From positions 1 through 64,000 of the forward strand of contig NZ_MLAM01000009.1 in assembly GCF_002272825.1 (NCBI RefSeq): DNA of 64,000 nt, given 5' to 3'. Numbering within the stretch: the first letter of the stretch is position 1; each line of letters begins with the position of its first letter. The stretch is from Helicobacter sp. 11S02596-1 (lineage in GTDB: Bacteria > Campylobacterota > Campylobacteria > Campylobacterales > Helicobacteraceae). Below are positions 54,800-63,658 of this stretch, piece after piece. The position numbers were made by a program, and so were the translations under genes. Under the pieces are notes generated by a model. The model saw nothing but the letters and a program-made list of their open reading frames with translations. It was not told the origin of the DNA and ran no database searches.

Positions 54800-55483
54800 A
54801 TGACTAAGATATTTTTGTTATTTTCGCTGTTGTTTGCAACCCTCTTGGCATCGCAAAACACTGCCCTTATCAAAGATACCATCACAAAAGCTTACAGCGA
54901 GCATTACAAAGATTATGGCATTGAAATCAGCGATATTGCACTCAATCTACCATCAAACCTATCATCACAAATTTCACCAGACTATCAAATCCAATCCATC
55001 GATCTTGATAGCAAATACCTCAACAAAAAAAACGGCACATTGCTTTTGAATGTTTCTTTTAAAAATAGCTTACTCAAAATCCCTGCCACCTACCAAATAA
55101 AAGCCTCTATCGTTGTCTATAGAGCAACTACGCCCATCAAAAAATCCCAAAATATCACCGAAGCCAACACCCAAAAAGACCGCGTTTCTCTTGATAAAAT
55201 CAATCAAGTCCCTATCAAAACATCTCAAATCAATCATATCAGTGCAAAATCCTATATCCCCACCAATGCCATCATCACGCTTGATAAAATCCAAGCAAAA
55301 ATCCTCATCCACAAAAACGATGCCTTTAGCGCTACCATCAAAGACAAGCAAATCAGCTTAGAAACGACACTCATCGCCAAAGAAAATGGCACAAAAGATC
55401 AGATCATCAACGCCATCAACCCCGAAACCCAAAAAATCATCCGTGTCAAAGTAACAGGCGAAGGGAAAGGAGAAGTATTATGA
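54800..55483 (+). CDS. flgA: flagellar P-ring assembly chaperone FlgA
   Basis: 227 residues with a signal peptide (about 1-17). C-terminal SAF-type domain (from about 120: VSLDKINQVPIKTS, SYIPTNAIITLDKIQ) and the closing V-K-V-T-G-E-G-K-G are typical of FlgA, which helps FlgI assemble in the periplasm. It follows uvrD by 26 bases. The gene run is then broken by repeat island 2. Confidence 0.85.
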   Translation: MTKIFLLFSLLFATLLASQNTALIKDTITKAYSEHYKDYGIEISDIALNLPSNLSSQISPDYQIQSIDLDSKYLNKKNGTLLLNVSFKNSLLKIPATYQIKASIVVYRATTPIKKSQNITEANTQKDRVSLDKINQVPIKTSQINHISAKSYIPTNAIITLDKIQAKILIHKNDAFSATIKDKQISLETTLIAKENGTKDQIINAINPETQKIIRVKVTGEGKGEVL

Positions 55484-55625
55484 AAATCTTAGAAAACTTT
55501 ACCCATCCACCCCCTTAGTAGGTCAGATGACAAGGCGTAGCGGGCTGGGTTTAAAGGTGGATAAGGTTTCAAACCTTAGAAATCTATCTCGAACGCACAA
55601 GCTTGGCTTGGGTGTGAGATGGTAA

Positions 55626-55706
55626 CTTTAGGAGCGAACACGGGCTTTGCTCGTGGTAGCGGTCTTCAGATTCAGTTTTTCAAAACTGAATCGAGTGAAA
55701 AATAAT
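55626..55706 (+). repeat. two-hairpin repeat unit
   Basis: CTTTAGGAGCGAA, hairpin 1 (55639-55645 with 55649-55655, loop TTT), linker TAGCGGTCTTCA, hairpin 2 (55669-55679 with 55682-55692), GAGTGAAAAATAAT. Upstream, 55590-55620 matches the DNA before the copy at 30.9 kb, again with a small hairpin of different sequence. Confidence 0.78.
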
Positions 55707-55791
55707 GTTTTTTAGGCTTTCGCCTGATATATTTTGTAATTATGTAAGGTTTGGTGTTTGGGCTTCGCCCCTTGAGGGGGACAAGGGGCTA

Positions 55792-55878
55792 GCCGTATGC
55801 TATGCCCTTACGGGCATATACGCATCGGCGTGCGAGGCTAGCAAAGCCAAGCAGTTGGCTTTGCCTTTACGCCTCTCC
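55792..55878 (+). repeat. 87-bp nested repeat unit, copy 2
   Basis: Same length as copy 1 at 30185-30271 and about 83% identical. A perfect 10-bp stem GCAAAGCCAA/TTGGCTTTGC with loop GCAG is present here and partly lost in copy 1. It splits the block that is uninterrupted at 30596-30775. Confidence 0.72.
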
Positions 55879-56052
55879 TTGCGAAGACCGCAGGGTGGGT
55901 GGGTCTCTATATCCCCCTCAAACTCCCCCAAACCCTGACCCGCCCCCTTAGCAGGTCAGATGACAGGGCGTAGCGGGCTGGGTTTGTAGGTGGATAAGAT
56001 TTAGAAACCTTAGAAACTGGGTTGATGACAAAGCGAAGCTTTGGAATAACCC

Positions 56053-56126
56053 ATTCTTTAGGAACGTAGGGCGGTTTAACCGCCCACAGTGGTCTTCAGA
56101 TTCGCTAAGCGAATTGAGTTAAAATG
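56053..56126 (+). repeat. two-hairpin repeat unit
   Basis: TTCTTTAGGAACG, hairpin 1 GGGCGG/CCGCCC (56067-56072 with 56078-56083), linker AGTGGTCTTCAG, hairpin 2 ATTCGC/GCGAAT (56098-56103 with 56107-56112), TGAGTTAAAAT. Preceded by GGAATAACCC as at the window start. Confidence 0.78.
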
Positions 56127-56375
56127 ATATTCTTTTGTCGCGCTTGTGTGCTGTGAAAAATCGGAAACAAGGACGTTGAAGTGCGTCCGCCGATTTTTCG
56201 CAAGGAGACACAAGCAAGCGACTTCCCCTCCTTTGTTTGCCGAAAAGAAAAGCGGAGGCTTATTCTTTTCGTGGGTTAAAGGAGGGGTTAGGGGAGGATT
56301 AAACAACGGGCGGGCGGGTGAAATTTCTTTTGCGATTAAAAAGCTTAAAGCACTAGAAAAGCCAGCAGGCGAAAG

Positions 56376-56457
56376 CCTTTAGGAAAGAAATAGGTATTCA
56401 TTCCCTGCGTAGCGGTCTTCAGATTCAGTTTAAAAAACTGAATCGAGTAGGAAACAA
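56376..56457 (+). repeat. two-hairpin repeat unit, hairpin 1 degenerate
   Basis: CCTTTAGGAA, then a region whose right arm TTCCCTGCG equals that of the first copy in the window but whose left arm has changed and no longer pairs. Linker TAGCGGTCTTCA is intact, hairpin 2 is perfect (56422-56431 with 56435-56444), then GAGTAGGAAAC. It ends 13 bases before the first ubiX ATG. Confidence 0.72.
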
Positions 56458-56469
56458 TATAAAAAACAA

Positions 56470-57075
56470 ATGGATAATATTATGAAAATGATTGTTGGCA
56501 TTAGCGGGGCGAGCGGGTCGAGGCTAGCGATTCGATTTATCGAGTCTATCCCACAAGACATCGAGCTTTTTGTCGTGATTTCTGAAAGTGCTAAAATCGT
56601 CGCCCAAAAAGAAATCCAAGACGAAATCGAATCCGCGCTTGATACCCTCAAAAAAGGTGGCAGAAAAATGTCTTTATTTGATGAAGATGAAATCAGCGCA
56701 AACATCGCTTCAGGTAGCTTTGGTGTAGATTTGATGGCAGTTGTGCCCACAAGTATGGATATGCTCGCCAAAATCGCTTGCGGTATCGCTGATGGGCTGA
56801 TTTCTCGCTGTGCTAGCGTGATGATAAAAGAACAAAAAAAACTCCTCCTCACCCCAAGAGAATTGCCCCTCTCTAGCATTGCCTTAGAAAATATGCTCAA
56901 ACTCTCCCGATTAGGCGTCATCATCGCCCCGCCTGTGTTGGCGTATTATGCCAAGACAAACGATCTCGCTTCGATGGAAAATTTCCTCATCGGTAAATGG
57001 CTAGATGTCCTTGGAATCCCTAATGAACTTTATCCGAGATGGGGGGATAAAACATCAAAAGGGATAAAACAGTGA
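56470..57075 (+). CDS. ubiX: flavin prenyltransferase UbiX
   Basis: 201 residues. Makes prenylated FMN for UbiD-type decarboxylases. Family motifs: [15 protein letters not shown], and [19 protein letters not shown]. Two starts are possible: ATG 56470, or ATG 56482, which has GGAT 6 bases before it and fits a promoter at 56456-56461. Overlaps coaD by 4 bases. Confidence 0.9.
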   Translation: MDNIMKMIVGISGASGSRLAIRFIESIPQDIELFVVISESAKIVAQKEIQDEIESALDTLKKGGRKMSLFDEDEISANIASGSFGVDLMAVVPTSMDMLAKIACGIADGLISRCASVMIKEQKKLLLTPRELPLSSIALENMLKLSRLGVIIAPPVLAYYAKTNDLASMENFLIGKWLDVLGIPNELYPRWGDKTSKGIKQ

Positions 57076-57581
57076 AAAAGATTGCGATTTATCCTGGCAC
57101 ATTCGATCCTGTTACCAACGGGCATTTAGATATTATCAAGCGAAGCGTGGAGTTATTTGACAAAGTTGTCATCGCCATCGCAAAATCAAGCTCCAAAAGC
57201 CCGATGTTTCCACTTCAAGACCGCAAAAAAATGATGGAACTTGCCACGAGTGCCATCCTGAATGCCGAGTGCGTTTGTTTTGATAATCTGCTCGCTGACT
57301 TTGCCAAAGAAAACAATGCCAAGCTCATCATTAGGGGGTTGCGTGTTGTGAGTGATTTTGAATACGAACTCCAGATGGGCTATGCCAATGCATCTTTGAA
57401 TGAGGAGCTTGATACGATTTATTTTATGCCTACGTTAAAAAATGCCTTTATCAGCTCTTCAATCGTGCGCTCCATCTTAGAACACAATGGCAAAGTTTCC
57501 CACCTCATCCCCGATGTCGTCTATAAATATATCCTCAAAATAAAAGCAGAAACAAAAGGAGACAAATGTATATCGCACTAG
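57072..57581 (+). CDS. coaD: phosphopantetheine adenylyltransferase
   Basis: 169 residues. Coenzyme A pathway. Nucleotidyltransferase motifs [16 protein letters not shown] (T/HxGH) and [12 protein letters not shown] start with AAAAGGG upstream. Overlaps tmk by 16 bases. Confidence 0.95.
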   Translation: MKKIAIYPGTFDPVTNGHLDIIKRSVELFDKVVIAIAKSSSKSPMFPLQDRKKMMELATSAILNAECVCFDNLLADFAKENNAKLIIRGLRVVSDFEYELQMGYANASLNEELDTIYFMPTLKNAFISSSIVRSILEHNGKVSHLIPDVVYKYILKIKAETKGDKCISH

Positions 57582-58219
57582 AGGGGATCGATACCTGCGG
57601 GAAATCCACCCAAATTGCCCTGCTAAAACAAGCCTATCCCGACGCCATTTTTACCAAAGAACCCGGCGGGACACCCATAGGCAAAGAAATCCGTGAGATG
57701 ATTTTGAAAGAAAACAAAGCCATAGAGAAACGCCCTGTAGAGCAACATTCCCAACACCCCCATAATGTATGGCAGTGCCAACATTGCTATGACAAAGCCA
57801 ATGCTATGGATAGCAAAACGGAGTTTTTGCTTTTTCTTGCCGATAGGGCAGAACACACCGCAAAAGTTATCATCCCCAATCAAAATAGCCTCATCTTTTC
57901 AGACCGCAGCATTATCTCTGGTATCGCTTATGCCAAAAAAATCCCGCAAGCAAAGGTGCTCAATCTATTTGCTACCGGTGGGATCGTGCCTGATTTGGTG
58001 ATCGTGCTAAAAATCGACCCCGCAACCCTAACATCCCGCCTCTCTCAAAAGTCCAACGACGCCATTGAACAAAGAGGCATCCCCTATCTGCTCGGCATCC
58101 AAGAAGCCATCAAAAGCACCACAAAAGAGCTTGGTTGTGAGCTTGCCCTCATCAATGCAAACCAAAGCAAAGCGTGCATACACGCCCAAATCAAACAAAT
58201 CATCGATAGCAAACTATGA
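57566..58219 (+). CDS. tmk: thymidylate kinase with a His/Cys-rich insert
   Basis: 217 residues, about 25 longer than the H. pylori enzyme as I know it. P-loop [13 protein letters not shown] motif in [25 protein letters not shown]. The extra part is at residues 52-80 and includes H61, H64, H66, C71, H73 and C74 (WQCQHCYD), which might bind a metal. dTMP to dTDP phosphorylation should be intact because the core motifs are. Overlaps coaD and comF. Confidence 0.92.
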   Translation: MYIALEGIDTCGKSTQIALLKQAYPDAIFTKEPGGTPIGKEIREMILKENKAIEKRPVEQHSQHPHNVWQCQHCYDKANAMDSKTEFLLFLADRAEHTAKVIIPNQNSLIFSDRSIISGIAYAKKIPQAKVLNLFATGGIVPDLVIVLKIDPATLTSRLSQKSNDAIEQRGIPYLLGIQEAIKSTTKELGCELALINANQSKACIHAQIKQIIDSKL

Positions 58220-58821
58220 AATGTGTCGTTTGTGGGAGGTTTTGGCTCAAGCCTATCTGCAAACAATGCCTTTTTGAAATCAAAATCACCCCGAGTGTGC
58301 GTGTCATCGAGGGGATAAGCGTTTATAGTTTCTATGCTTATAGCGAAGTGGCTATGCTGATGAAAAGCAAATATTATATTTTTGGGAGTAGGATTTTACA
58401 TATCCTTGCCCTAAAAGCGAGTGATTATTTTTTTGACTCCCAGCAAAATCCCTCATTTTGGAAAACAGCGAACTTTTATGGCGTAGGGGTTGATGATGTT
58501 ATCAAAAGCGCTTATTCACACACCGCAGTCATTTTACGGGCATTTTGTCGCTATGGTTTCAAGCCCGCTTATGGCAAGCTAAAAGCCACAAATGCTGTGC
58601 AATACGCAGGCAAAACGCTCGGCTATCGCCAGCAAAATCCCAAAAAATTTGTCTTTGATATGCCAAGTCCAAAAGATGGTTCAAAAAATCTTCTGGAGGA
58701 TATTTTCATCGTTGATGACATCATCACCACAGGCACGACAATGTCTGAAGCTATCAAGACTATCGAAAGCACAGGCAGGAATGTGCGATTTTGTATCGCC
58801 TTGTGCGATGCGAGGAACTAA
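58216..58821 (+). CDS. comF: ComF-family phosphoribosyltransferase-like protein
   Basis: 201 residues. N-terminal zinc-ribbon pairs CVVCGRF and CKQC, then a type I PRT fold with the PRPP loop IFIVDDIITTGTTM. ComF is needed for natural transformation in several bacteria, where it works with the helicase and primosome. Overlaps tmk by 4 bases, and its stop overlaps that of the convergent outer-membrane gene. Confidence 0.87.
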   Translation: MKCVVCGRFWLKPICKQCLFEIKITPSVRVIEGISVYSFYAYSEVAMLMKSKYYIFGSRILHILALKASDYFFDSQQNPSFWKTANFYGVGVDDVIKSAYSHTAVILRAFCRYGFKPAYGKLKATNAVQYAGKTLGYRQQNPKKFVFDMPSPKDGSKNLLEDIFIVDDIITTGTTMSEAIKTIESTGRNVRFCIALCDARN

Positions 58822-59672
58822 AAAGCAAAGCCGATTTCTACCCCATAAGCAATCGTGTTGTTTTCTGGCTCGACATAATACCCATCAACCTTGCCCCCCA
58901 CATAGGCAGGCTTAACATCTGATTTTGCAATACTCCAATAATCAAACACCGCTTGGATAAAAAAAGCATTTTTATTCCCAAATGCCACGCCACCCCCAAG
59001 GCGCACACCTGTCCCACTGGTTTGGATAAAATGCAAATCATTATCACGCCCAATATCCCTAAAATGTGATGTATTATTCCCAAAAATCATCGCACGAAGC
59101 TCGCCATTGGCTTTGAGAACAAAATCCTTACTCAAAGGCACAGAGATCCTCACACCAAAGGGGAGATAGACATAAGATTGCTCGCGCAAATACGCTGCCT
59201 TGCTTTGGACTTGATTTTGCAAATACCGATACCCTAGCCCTGTATAAATCCCAAAATATTCCTCCCCATTATCGCCTTTAAGGATAGTCAATCCCGCCCG
59301 ATAAACACCCCCAAGATAATAATCTTTTGATGGTGCTTTTAATGGTGCTTTTAGAGGTTCTGTTCTGCCATCTTTATAGACTACCGAACCATCATAAATA
59401 TTTTTACCCATATCCGTGGCGTAATAAACTTCCAAATCGGATTTGATAAATGAATTGATTTTTAGCCCTCCCATTGCCCCAAACACAGCCATCGGTCCAG
59501 CAATCGACATCACATCAGGTTCTTTGTAAGTATAAGATGCAACACCCATTTTGATATGCCCATAAAACCGATGGGGCGCTGGAGTCTTATGCTTGAAATC
59601 CTTTGCGCCCAAAATACAGCACAAAAACACTAGTAAGATAATTTTATTTTTGAATATTTTTTTCCAAGTCAT
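58818..59672 (-). CDS. small outer-membrane beta-barrel protein
   Basis: 284 residues from the ATG at 59672 (another at 59684). Signal peptide about 1-22 (FLCCILGAKD). The mature part has regular amphipathic strands with aromatic girdles and ends in VEIGFAF, the terminal-Phe signature. LGGVYRAGLT, GLGYRYL and GVRLGGGVAF look like strands of an 8- or 10-strand barrel. An in-frame near-repeat LKAPLKAP stands near residue 108. I do not recognise the family. It overlaps the upstream small gene. Confidence 0.72.
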   Translation of the reverse strand: MTWKKIFKNKIILLVFLCCILGAKDFKHKTPAPHRFYGHIKMGVASYTYKEPDVMSIAGPMAVFGAMGGLKINSFIKSDLEVYYATDMGKNIYDGSVVYKDGRTEPLKAPLKAPSKDYYLGGVYRAGLTILKGDNGEEYFGIYTGLGYRYLQNQVQSKAAYLREQSYVYLPFGVRISVPLSKDFVLKANGELRAMIFGNNTSHFRDIGRDNDLHFIQTSGTGVRLGGGVAFGNKNAFFIQAVFDYWSIAKSDVKPAYVGGKVDGYYVEPENNTIAYGVEIGFAF

Positions 59673-59853
59673 TGATTTTATCACGCATTGAGTGGATTTC
59701 CTTGCTCATCTGTGCGGTAGCTGTGATTTGATTGAGAAGCACATAAATATTAATCATCACCAAAAGCACAGCAAACATACCGATAAAAATCACGATTCGC
59801 ACCGCCTTTCTGGCTGCCCCTAAGGCAAGATTTTCTTTTATATCATCAGACAT
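59644..59853 (-). CDS. small single-span membrane protein
   Basis: 69 residues: membrane span at about 18-40, then a heptad-like helix (MSKEIHSMRDKINDLEKNI). It overlaps the start region of the outer-membrane gene by 29 bases, and its ATG overlaps the znuB stop, so it is translated from the znu-mqo operon. Function unknown. Confidence 0.65.
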   Translation of the reverse strand: MSDDIKENLALGAARKAVRIVIFIGMFAVLLVMINIYVLLNQITATAQMSKEIHSMRDKINDLEKNIQK

Positions 59854-60677
59854 TATTTTCCTTTGTATTTGAGATTTAAAATTGTATTTTTAGCCAAGAT
59901 AGCCAGCCCCATCCCCAGCACGGACACAATGACAATACACGCACCCACGCTTAAATCATAAGCATAAGAAATCAAAAAACCACCCCACATAAAAACCAAC
60001 GACAATAACCACGCAAGCACCATCTGCGAACGCAAAGAAGCTACAAACATCGTAGCGATATACGCAGGGATAGACAAAATCGAAAGCACCAAAATCAAGC
60101 CCGCCACACCCATACTCATCACCACGCCCAAAGAAACTAACACAAACACGGCGATATTGAAAAAATGGATATTGATTTTTTTTAGTCGGCAAAACTCGCT
60201 ATCATAAAAAATACTCAAAAGCTCCCGATAATACACCCCCACAAAAACAAGCAAAACCACATCAAACACACCAATTGCCACAATATCACTCGGTGCTACT
60301 GCGATGATAGAGCCAAAAAGATAGCTTGTAATATCGCTACTATAACCCGGGGTCAAATCAATCAAAATAATCCCGATTGCCATCCCCAAAGCCCAGCTTG
60401 CAGCAATGAATGTGTCGATTTTGTTTTGATGTAGATGCACAGCATATGCCATCAATAATGCCATCAACACGCCAGCAATACAAGCCCCCAATGTCGCATT
60501 AAATCCAAAATACAATGCCACACCCACACCCCCAAAAGCACTATGGGCGACACCGCCTGCTAAAAAAACGCTTTTGTTTGAAACGATGATAGAGCCAATC
60601 ACACCCGCACAAATACTGATGAGAAAAGATGCTAGCAGGGCGTTTTGGATAAATCCATAGGACAAAAATTCTATCAT
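59853..60677 (-). CDS. znuB: zinc/manganese-type ABC transporter permease ZnuB
   Basis: 274 residues, eight or so membrane spans of the ABC-3 family; GGVAHSAFGGVGVALYFG in spans 2-3 and the conserved MSMGVAGLILVLSILSIPA are typical. Partner of the ATPase and binding protein encoded 1.4 kb upstream, from which it is separated by mqo. Confidence 0.88.
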   Translation of the reverse strand: MIEFLSYGFIQNALLASFLISICAGVIGSIIVSNKSVFLAGGVAHSAFGGVGVALYFGFNATLGACIAGVLMALLMAYAVHLHQNKIDTFIAASWALGMAIGIILIDLTPGYSSDITSYLFGSIIAVAPSDIVAIGVFDVVLLVFVGVYYRELLSIFYDSEFCRLKKINIHFFNIAVFVLVSLGVVMSMGVAGLILVLSILSIPAYIATMFVASLRSQMVLAWLLSLVFMWGGFLISYAYDLSVGACIVIVSVLGMGLAILAKNTILNLKYKGK

Positions 60678-60691
60678 CTAAAAAACACAGC

Positions 60692-62047
60692 CTATAGGTT
60701 TTGGAGTTCTTCAGGGGAAAGGTCGTGATAAAATCTTTCCAAATCAAACTTTGCACCCAAATACGCACTGATTTCTTTTGCATCAACCAATGCGTTTTGG
60801 AGACAACTTGTCGCTCCGGGTGATGGGGTCATATTAAAGGTAATGCCCTTGTCTGTGGCGATTTTTTTCTCCCCAAGCTCGAGTTTTACCTTTGTCCTAT
60901 CAAGGACTTGCGGGCGCACCTCTCCAAAACCTTTGGCATATTCAAGATCTTCTAGCCTCAAAGATGGGATGATTTTTTGCGCATCCTTGAGGAATTTTCT
61001 TTTGCCGATATAAGGCAGTTCAAAGACCATATTTTTGAAGACATAATTACGGATTTCTTTGTCAGAAAATAAATCAAAAGCGATTTTAAAGACTTCTTTA
61101 TTTAAATCCATCTTGAAAAGCTCCCAACTCACCCCAGAAAGCCAGTGCTTATTCCGCTCGAGTTTTGGCATCGTAAGTGCGGTGGGTCCAATCCTTGTTT
61201 TGCCCTTGATAACAACATCAGGATCGCCGTGAACTGCAGCAAATGGTAACTTTGGATTTTGCACGGTATAAACCTTGCCTTTGAGTAAATCTGGCACAAA
61301 ATAAAAGCTCCCCGCCACAGGCAAACAGCCCAAATCCATCCCATAGCCCATTGATTGTGCTAATGGGAGCGAATAAGAACCCGCATTTACTAGCACAAAC
61401 TTCGCATAAATCTCATCGGCATTTTGGGATATGAGCGCATAGCCATCGCCTCGTGGCTCGATCTTTTTGACCCAAAAGTTCAAAAACACTTCGTTAGCCG
61501 ATTTGAGTTTTTTGCCCTCTTGGATGAAATTTTCACTCAAAAGCCCAAAATTCATCGCACACCAGTCTTTCTCAAAACCGCTACCAACGACATTTTCCGG
61601 TCTATCCATCCCATCAGATCCCATAATCACTTTGGGTTCAAGGGTTTTGATTTTTTCTTTAGAGAAAAATTCCAGATCCGGAAAAACCTCCTTGAAATCC
61701 TCGTGGCGCTTCATCATAAACTCGCATTCCTTTTCCCCTACCCCAATCGCCATTTTTTGGTTTTGGAAAATCACGTGATTTTGTAGATTTTTATTCAACG
61801 CATAACGCCTGACTTTATAAGCAGAAAGCTTGACTTTTTTGGCTTTTTCAACGGTGTAATTGGTCTCGATCGAACCATCGTGAATGGTTTGTGAGTTTGC
61901 CTTAGGGTTTGAGCTCACCTTTGCAATTTGATCGCATTTTTCAACAATAGCGATCCTTTTAATATCGCTATATTCGCTCAACGCATAAAAAGCCGCACAG
62001 CCAGACACCCCACCCCCGATAATCACAACATCAAACTCGTTTTTCAT
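60692..62047 (-). CDS. mqo: malate:quinone oxidoreductase
   Basis: 451 residues from the ATG at 62047 (GAGGAG upstream). FAD-binding [13 protein letters not shown] near residue 10, then [14 protein letters not shown], and C-terminal [15 protein letters not shown], as in the Helicobacter Mqo (HP0086 by memory). Oxidises malate to oxaloacetate and feeds menaquinone, replacing NAD malate dehydrogenase. It lies between znuC (10 bases) and znuB (14 bases), an unexpected place for a TCA-cycle enzyme. Confidence 0.87.
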   Translation of the reverse strand: MKNEFDVVIIGGGVSGCAAFYALSEYSDIKRIAIVEKCDQIAKVSSNPKANSQTIHDGSIETNYTVEKAKKVKLSAYKVRRYALNKNLQNHVIFQNQKMAIGVGEKECEFMMKRHEDFKEVFPDLEFFSKEKIKTLEPKVIMGSDGMDRPENVVGSGFEKDWCAMNFGLLSENFIQEGKKLKSANEVFLNFWVKKIEPRGDGYALISQNADEIYAKFVLVNAGSYSLPLAQSMGYGMDLGCLPVAGSFYFVPDLLKGKVYTVQNPKLPFAAVHGDPDVVIKGKTRIGPTALTMPKLERNKHWLSGVSWELFKMDLNKEVFKIAFDLFSDKEIRNYVFKNMVFELPYIGKRKFLKDAQKIIPSLRLEDLEYAKGFGEVRPQVLDRTKVKLELGEKKIATDKGITFNMTPSPGATSCLQNALVDAKEISAYLGAKFDLERFYHDLSPEELQNL

Positions 62048-62057
62048 TTTTTGCTCC

Positions 62058-62783
62058 TCAAGTTGCAAATTTATCCAGTAAATCAACTTCACATATATGC
62101 CCGTCCGTATCTAAATTCAAGTTCGGGATTTGATGAACAATCACTTCCTTATTCACATAAAGAACTCGTGATGCGTATCCTAAAAGTATAGATATGTCGT
62201 GGCTGATTACAATTATAGTATGATTGCGGTTAAAGGTCTTTAATATTTTATAAATTTCTTTTTGTGCCTTGATGTCGATACTTGAAGTGGGTTCATCTAA
62301 TATGATGAGTTTGGGATTCCCACAAAGTGCGCGTGCGATCAATACCCGTTGCCTTTGCCCGCCAGAAAGATCAGAAATCCGCTCATAAGCCAAATGGGCG
62401 ATACCTAGCTTTTCGAGCATTTCTAATGCCAAAGCTGTCTCTTTTTTGCCAAGATGACAACCAAAAAATCGTTGGCTTAAAAATCCCATCTTTACCACAT
62501 CGATAGCTTGTATCGGAAAATCGCTATTGATGGTGGTATCTTGCGGGACGTAGCCAATGAGGCTTTGGGGGTTCAAGATGGAGGGATTGGGATAAAAAAT
62601 CCCGCCTTTATGGGGGTGATTCAAACCAAGCAAGATTTTGATCAATGTCGTTTTTCCCCCGCCATTCGGACCAATAACTGCCAAAAAATCACCATTTTTT
62701 AGCGAAAAATTCACATTTTCTAAGACATATTCCTTATCGTAGCGATAAAAAAGTTCTTTACATTCAAGGAGCGTCTCACTCAA
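62058..62783 (-). CDS. znuC: zinc/manganese-type ABC transporter ATPase ZnuC
   Basis: 241 residues from the TTG at 62783, with AAGGAG 7 bases upstream; TTGA overlaps the znuA stop. Walker [10 protein letters not shown], signature LSGGQRQR, Walker [13 protein letters not shown], switch His in SHD. Metal-type ABC ATPase. Confidence 0.9.
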   Translation of the reverse strand: MSETLLECKELFYRYDKEYVLENVNFSLKNGDFLAVIGPNGGGKTTLIKILLGLNHPHKGGIFYPNPSILNPQSLIGYVPQDTTINSDFPIQAIDVVKMGFLSQRFFGCHLGKKETALALEMLEKLGIAHLAYERISDLSGGQRQRVLIARALCGNPKLIILDEPTSSIDIKAQKEIYKILKTFNRNHTIIVISHDISILLGYASRVLYVNKEVIVHQIPNLNLDTDGHICEVDLLDKFAT

Positions 62784-63658
62784 GGAGTTTCTCCTTGCGA
62801 GGCAATCATACGGCAAATATGCAAGATATTATTTTTCCAATCTGGCTTTAAAGGATCAAGTTCTAAAATCTTGAGTTTGAGATCATTTGCCAAGGATTCG
62901 ATACGTTTTTTAGAAAATTCAGGCTGGATATAAACCACACGGATTTGTTTTTGTGCGATGAGCTTTCTAAGGGCGATGAGTTGCTTTGTTTTTGGGGATT
63001 TTCCCTGATTTTCTAAGGCGATTTCTTCCAGTCCATATTCGCTCGCTAGATAGCTAAAAGCGGGGTGATAGACCACAAAAGCTTTCTGTGCGTTTGGTGC
63101 AGAAAATATCGCTTGGATTTTAGAATCAAGCGCGTCGATTTCATCAAGAAATTTTTTCAAATTTTTCCTATAAACCGAACTTCTGGAAATATCAACCTGA
63201 GAAATTGCCTCATAAATCCTATGTGCTTGGATTTTAGCGAGCTTGATAGACATCCAGATATGCGGGTCGTGGTTATTATTAGCGTGGTTAGTTCCATCGG
63301 CATTGCCCCCATCATTATGCGGGGTTTCAGAATGCTCTAAGCCTTGAGATAAATCTACAAACTTCATCGTTGGATTCACGCCCATAAACCGATCTTTCCA
63401 AGCTTTTTCAAACCCCATTCCCACGCCCAAATAAACCGCAGCGTCTTTGATTTCTTTGATCTGGCTGGGGAGGGGTTCATATGTCTCAGGGCTTCTGCCA
63501 TCAGGCACCATCGCAGAGACATTGGCATAATCCCCCGCGATTTTTTTGACAAAATAAATTTGAGGTATCACGCTCACTACGATATTGAGCTTGCTAGCCC
63601 CAAACGCAAAAGCACCCCCAACAAAAAGCAAAACAAAAATAATGCGGGTTGCTTTCAT
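62780..63658 (-). CDS. znuA: periplasmic zinc-binding protein ZnuA
   Basis: 292 residues with a signal peptide (about 1-20). Cluster A-I fold with metal ligands expected in YEPLPSQ, NHDPHIWMS, VYHPAFSYLA and the Asp near the C-terminus. A His/Asp-rich loop before DPHIW (HSETPHNDGG and following) favours zinc over manganese. Overlaps the NlpC/P60 gene by 4 bases upstream and znuC downstream. Confidence 0.9.
   Translation of the reverse strand: MKATRIIFVLLFVGGAFAFGASKLNIVVSVIPQIYFVKKIAGDYANVSAMVPDGRSPETYEPLPSQIKEIKDAAVYLGVGMGFEKAWKDRFMGVNPTMKFVDLSQGLEHSETPHNDGGNADGTNHANNNHDPHIWMSIKLAKIQAHRIYEAISQVDISRSSVYRKNLKKFLDEIDALDSKIQAIFSAPNAQKAFVVYHPAFSYLASEYGLEEIALENQGKSPKTKQLIALRKLIAQKQIRVVYIQPEFSKKRIESLANDLKLKILELDPLKPDWKNNILHICRMIASQGETP

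Larger units (their letters stand above)
55484..56469. repeat. repeat island 2, gene-free, inserted between flgA and ubiX
   Basis: Nearly 1 kb between two co-directional genes that are close neighbours in H. pylori. It holds three forward two-hairpin units, a second copy of the 87-bp unit, a block (55757-56010) inverted relative to 30596-30775 and a block (56203-56382) inverted relative to 30091-30360. Short frames here (for example 55705-55938, 56076-56306) cross repeat borders and are not supported. A TATAAA at 56456-56461 could serve ubiX. Confidence 0.8.

Noticed and set aside
55705-56382. Short open frames in repeat island 2 (55705-55938, 56076-56306, 56146-56382)
   Set aside because: Overlapping frames on both strands across repeats; none has a start site or family likeness.
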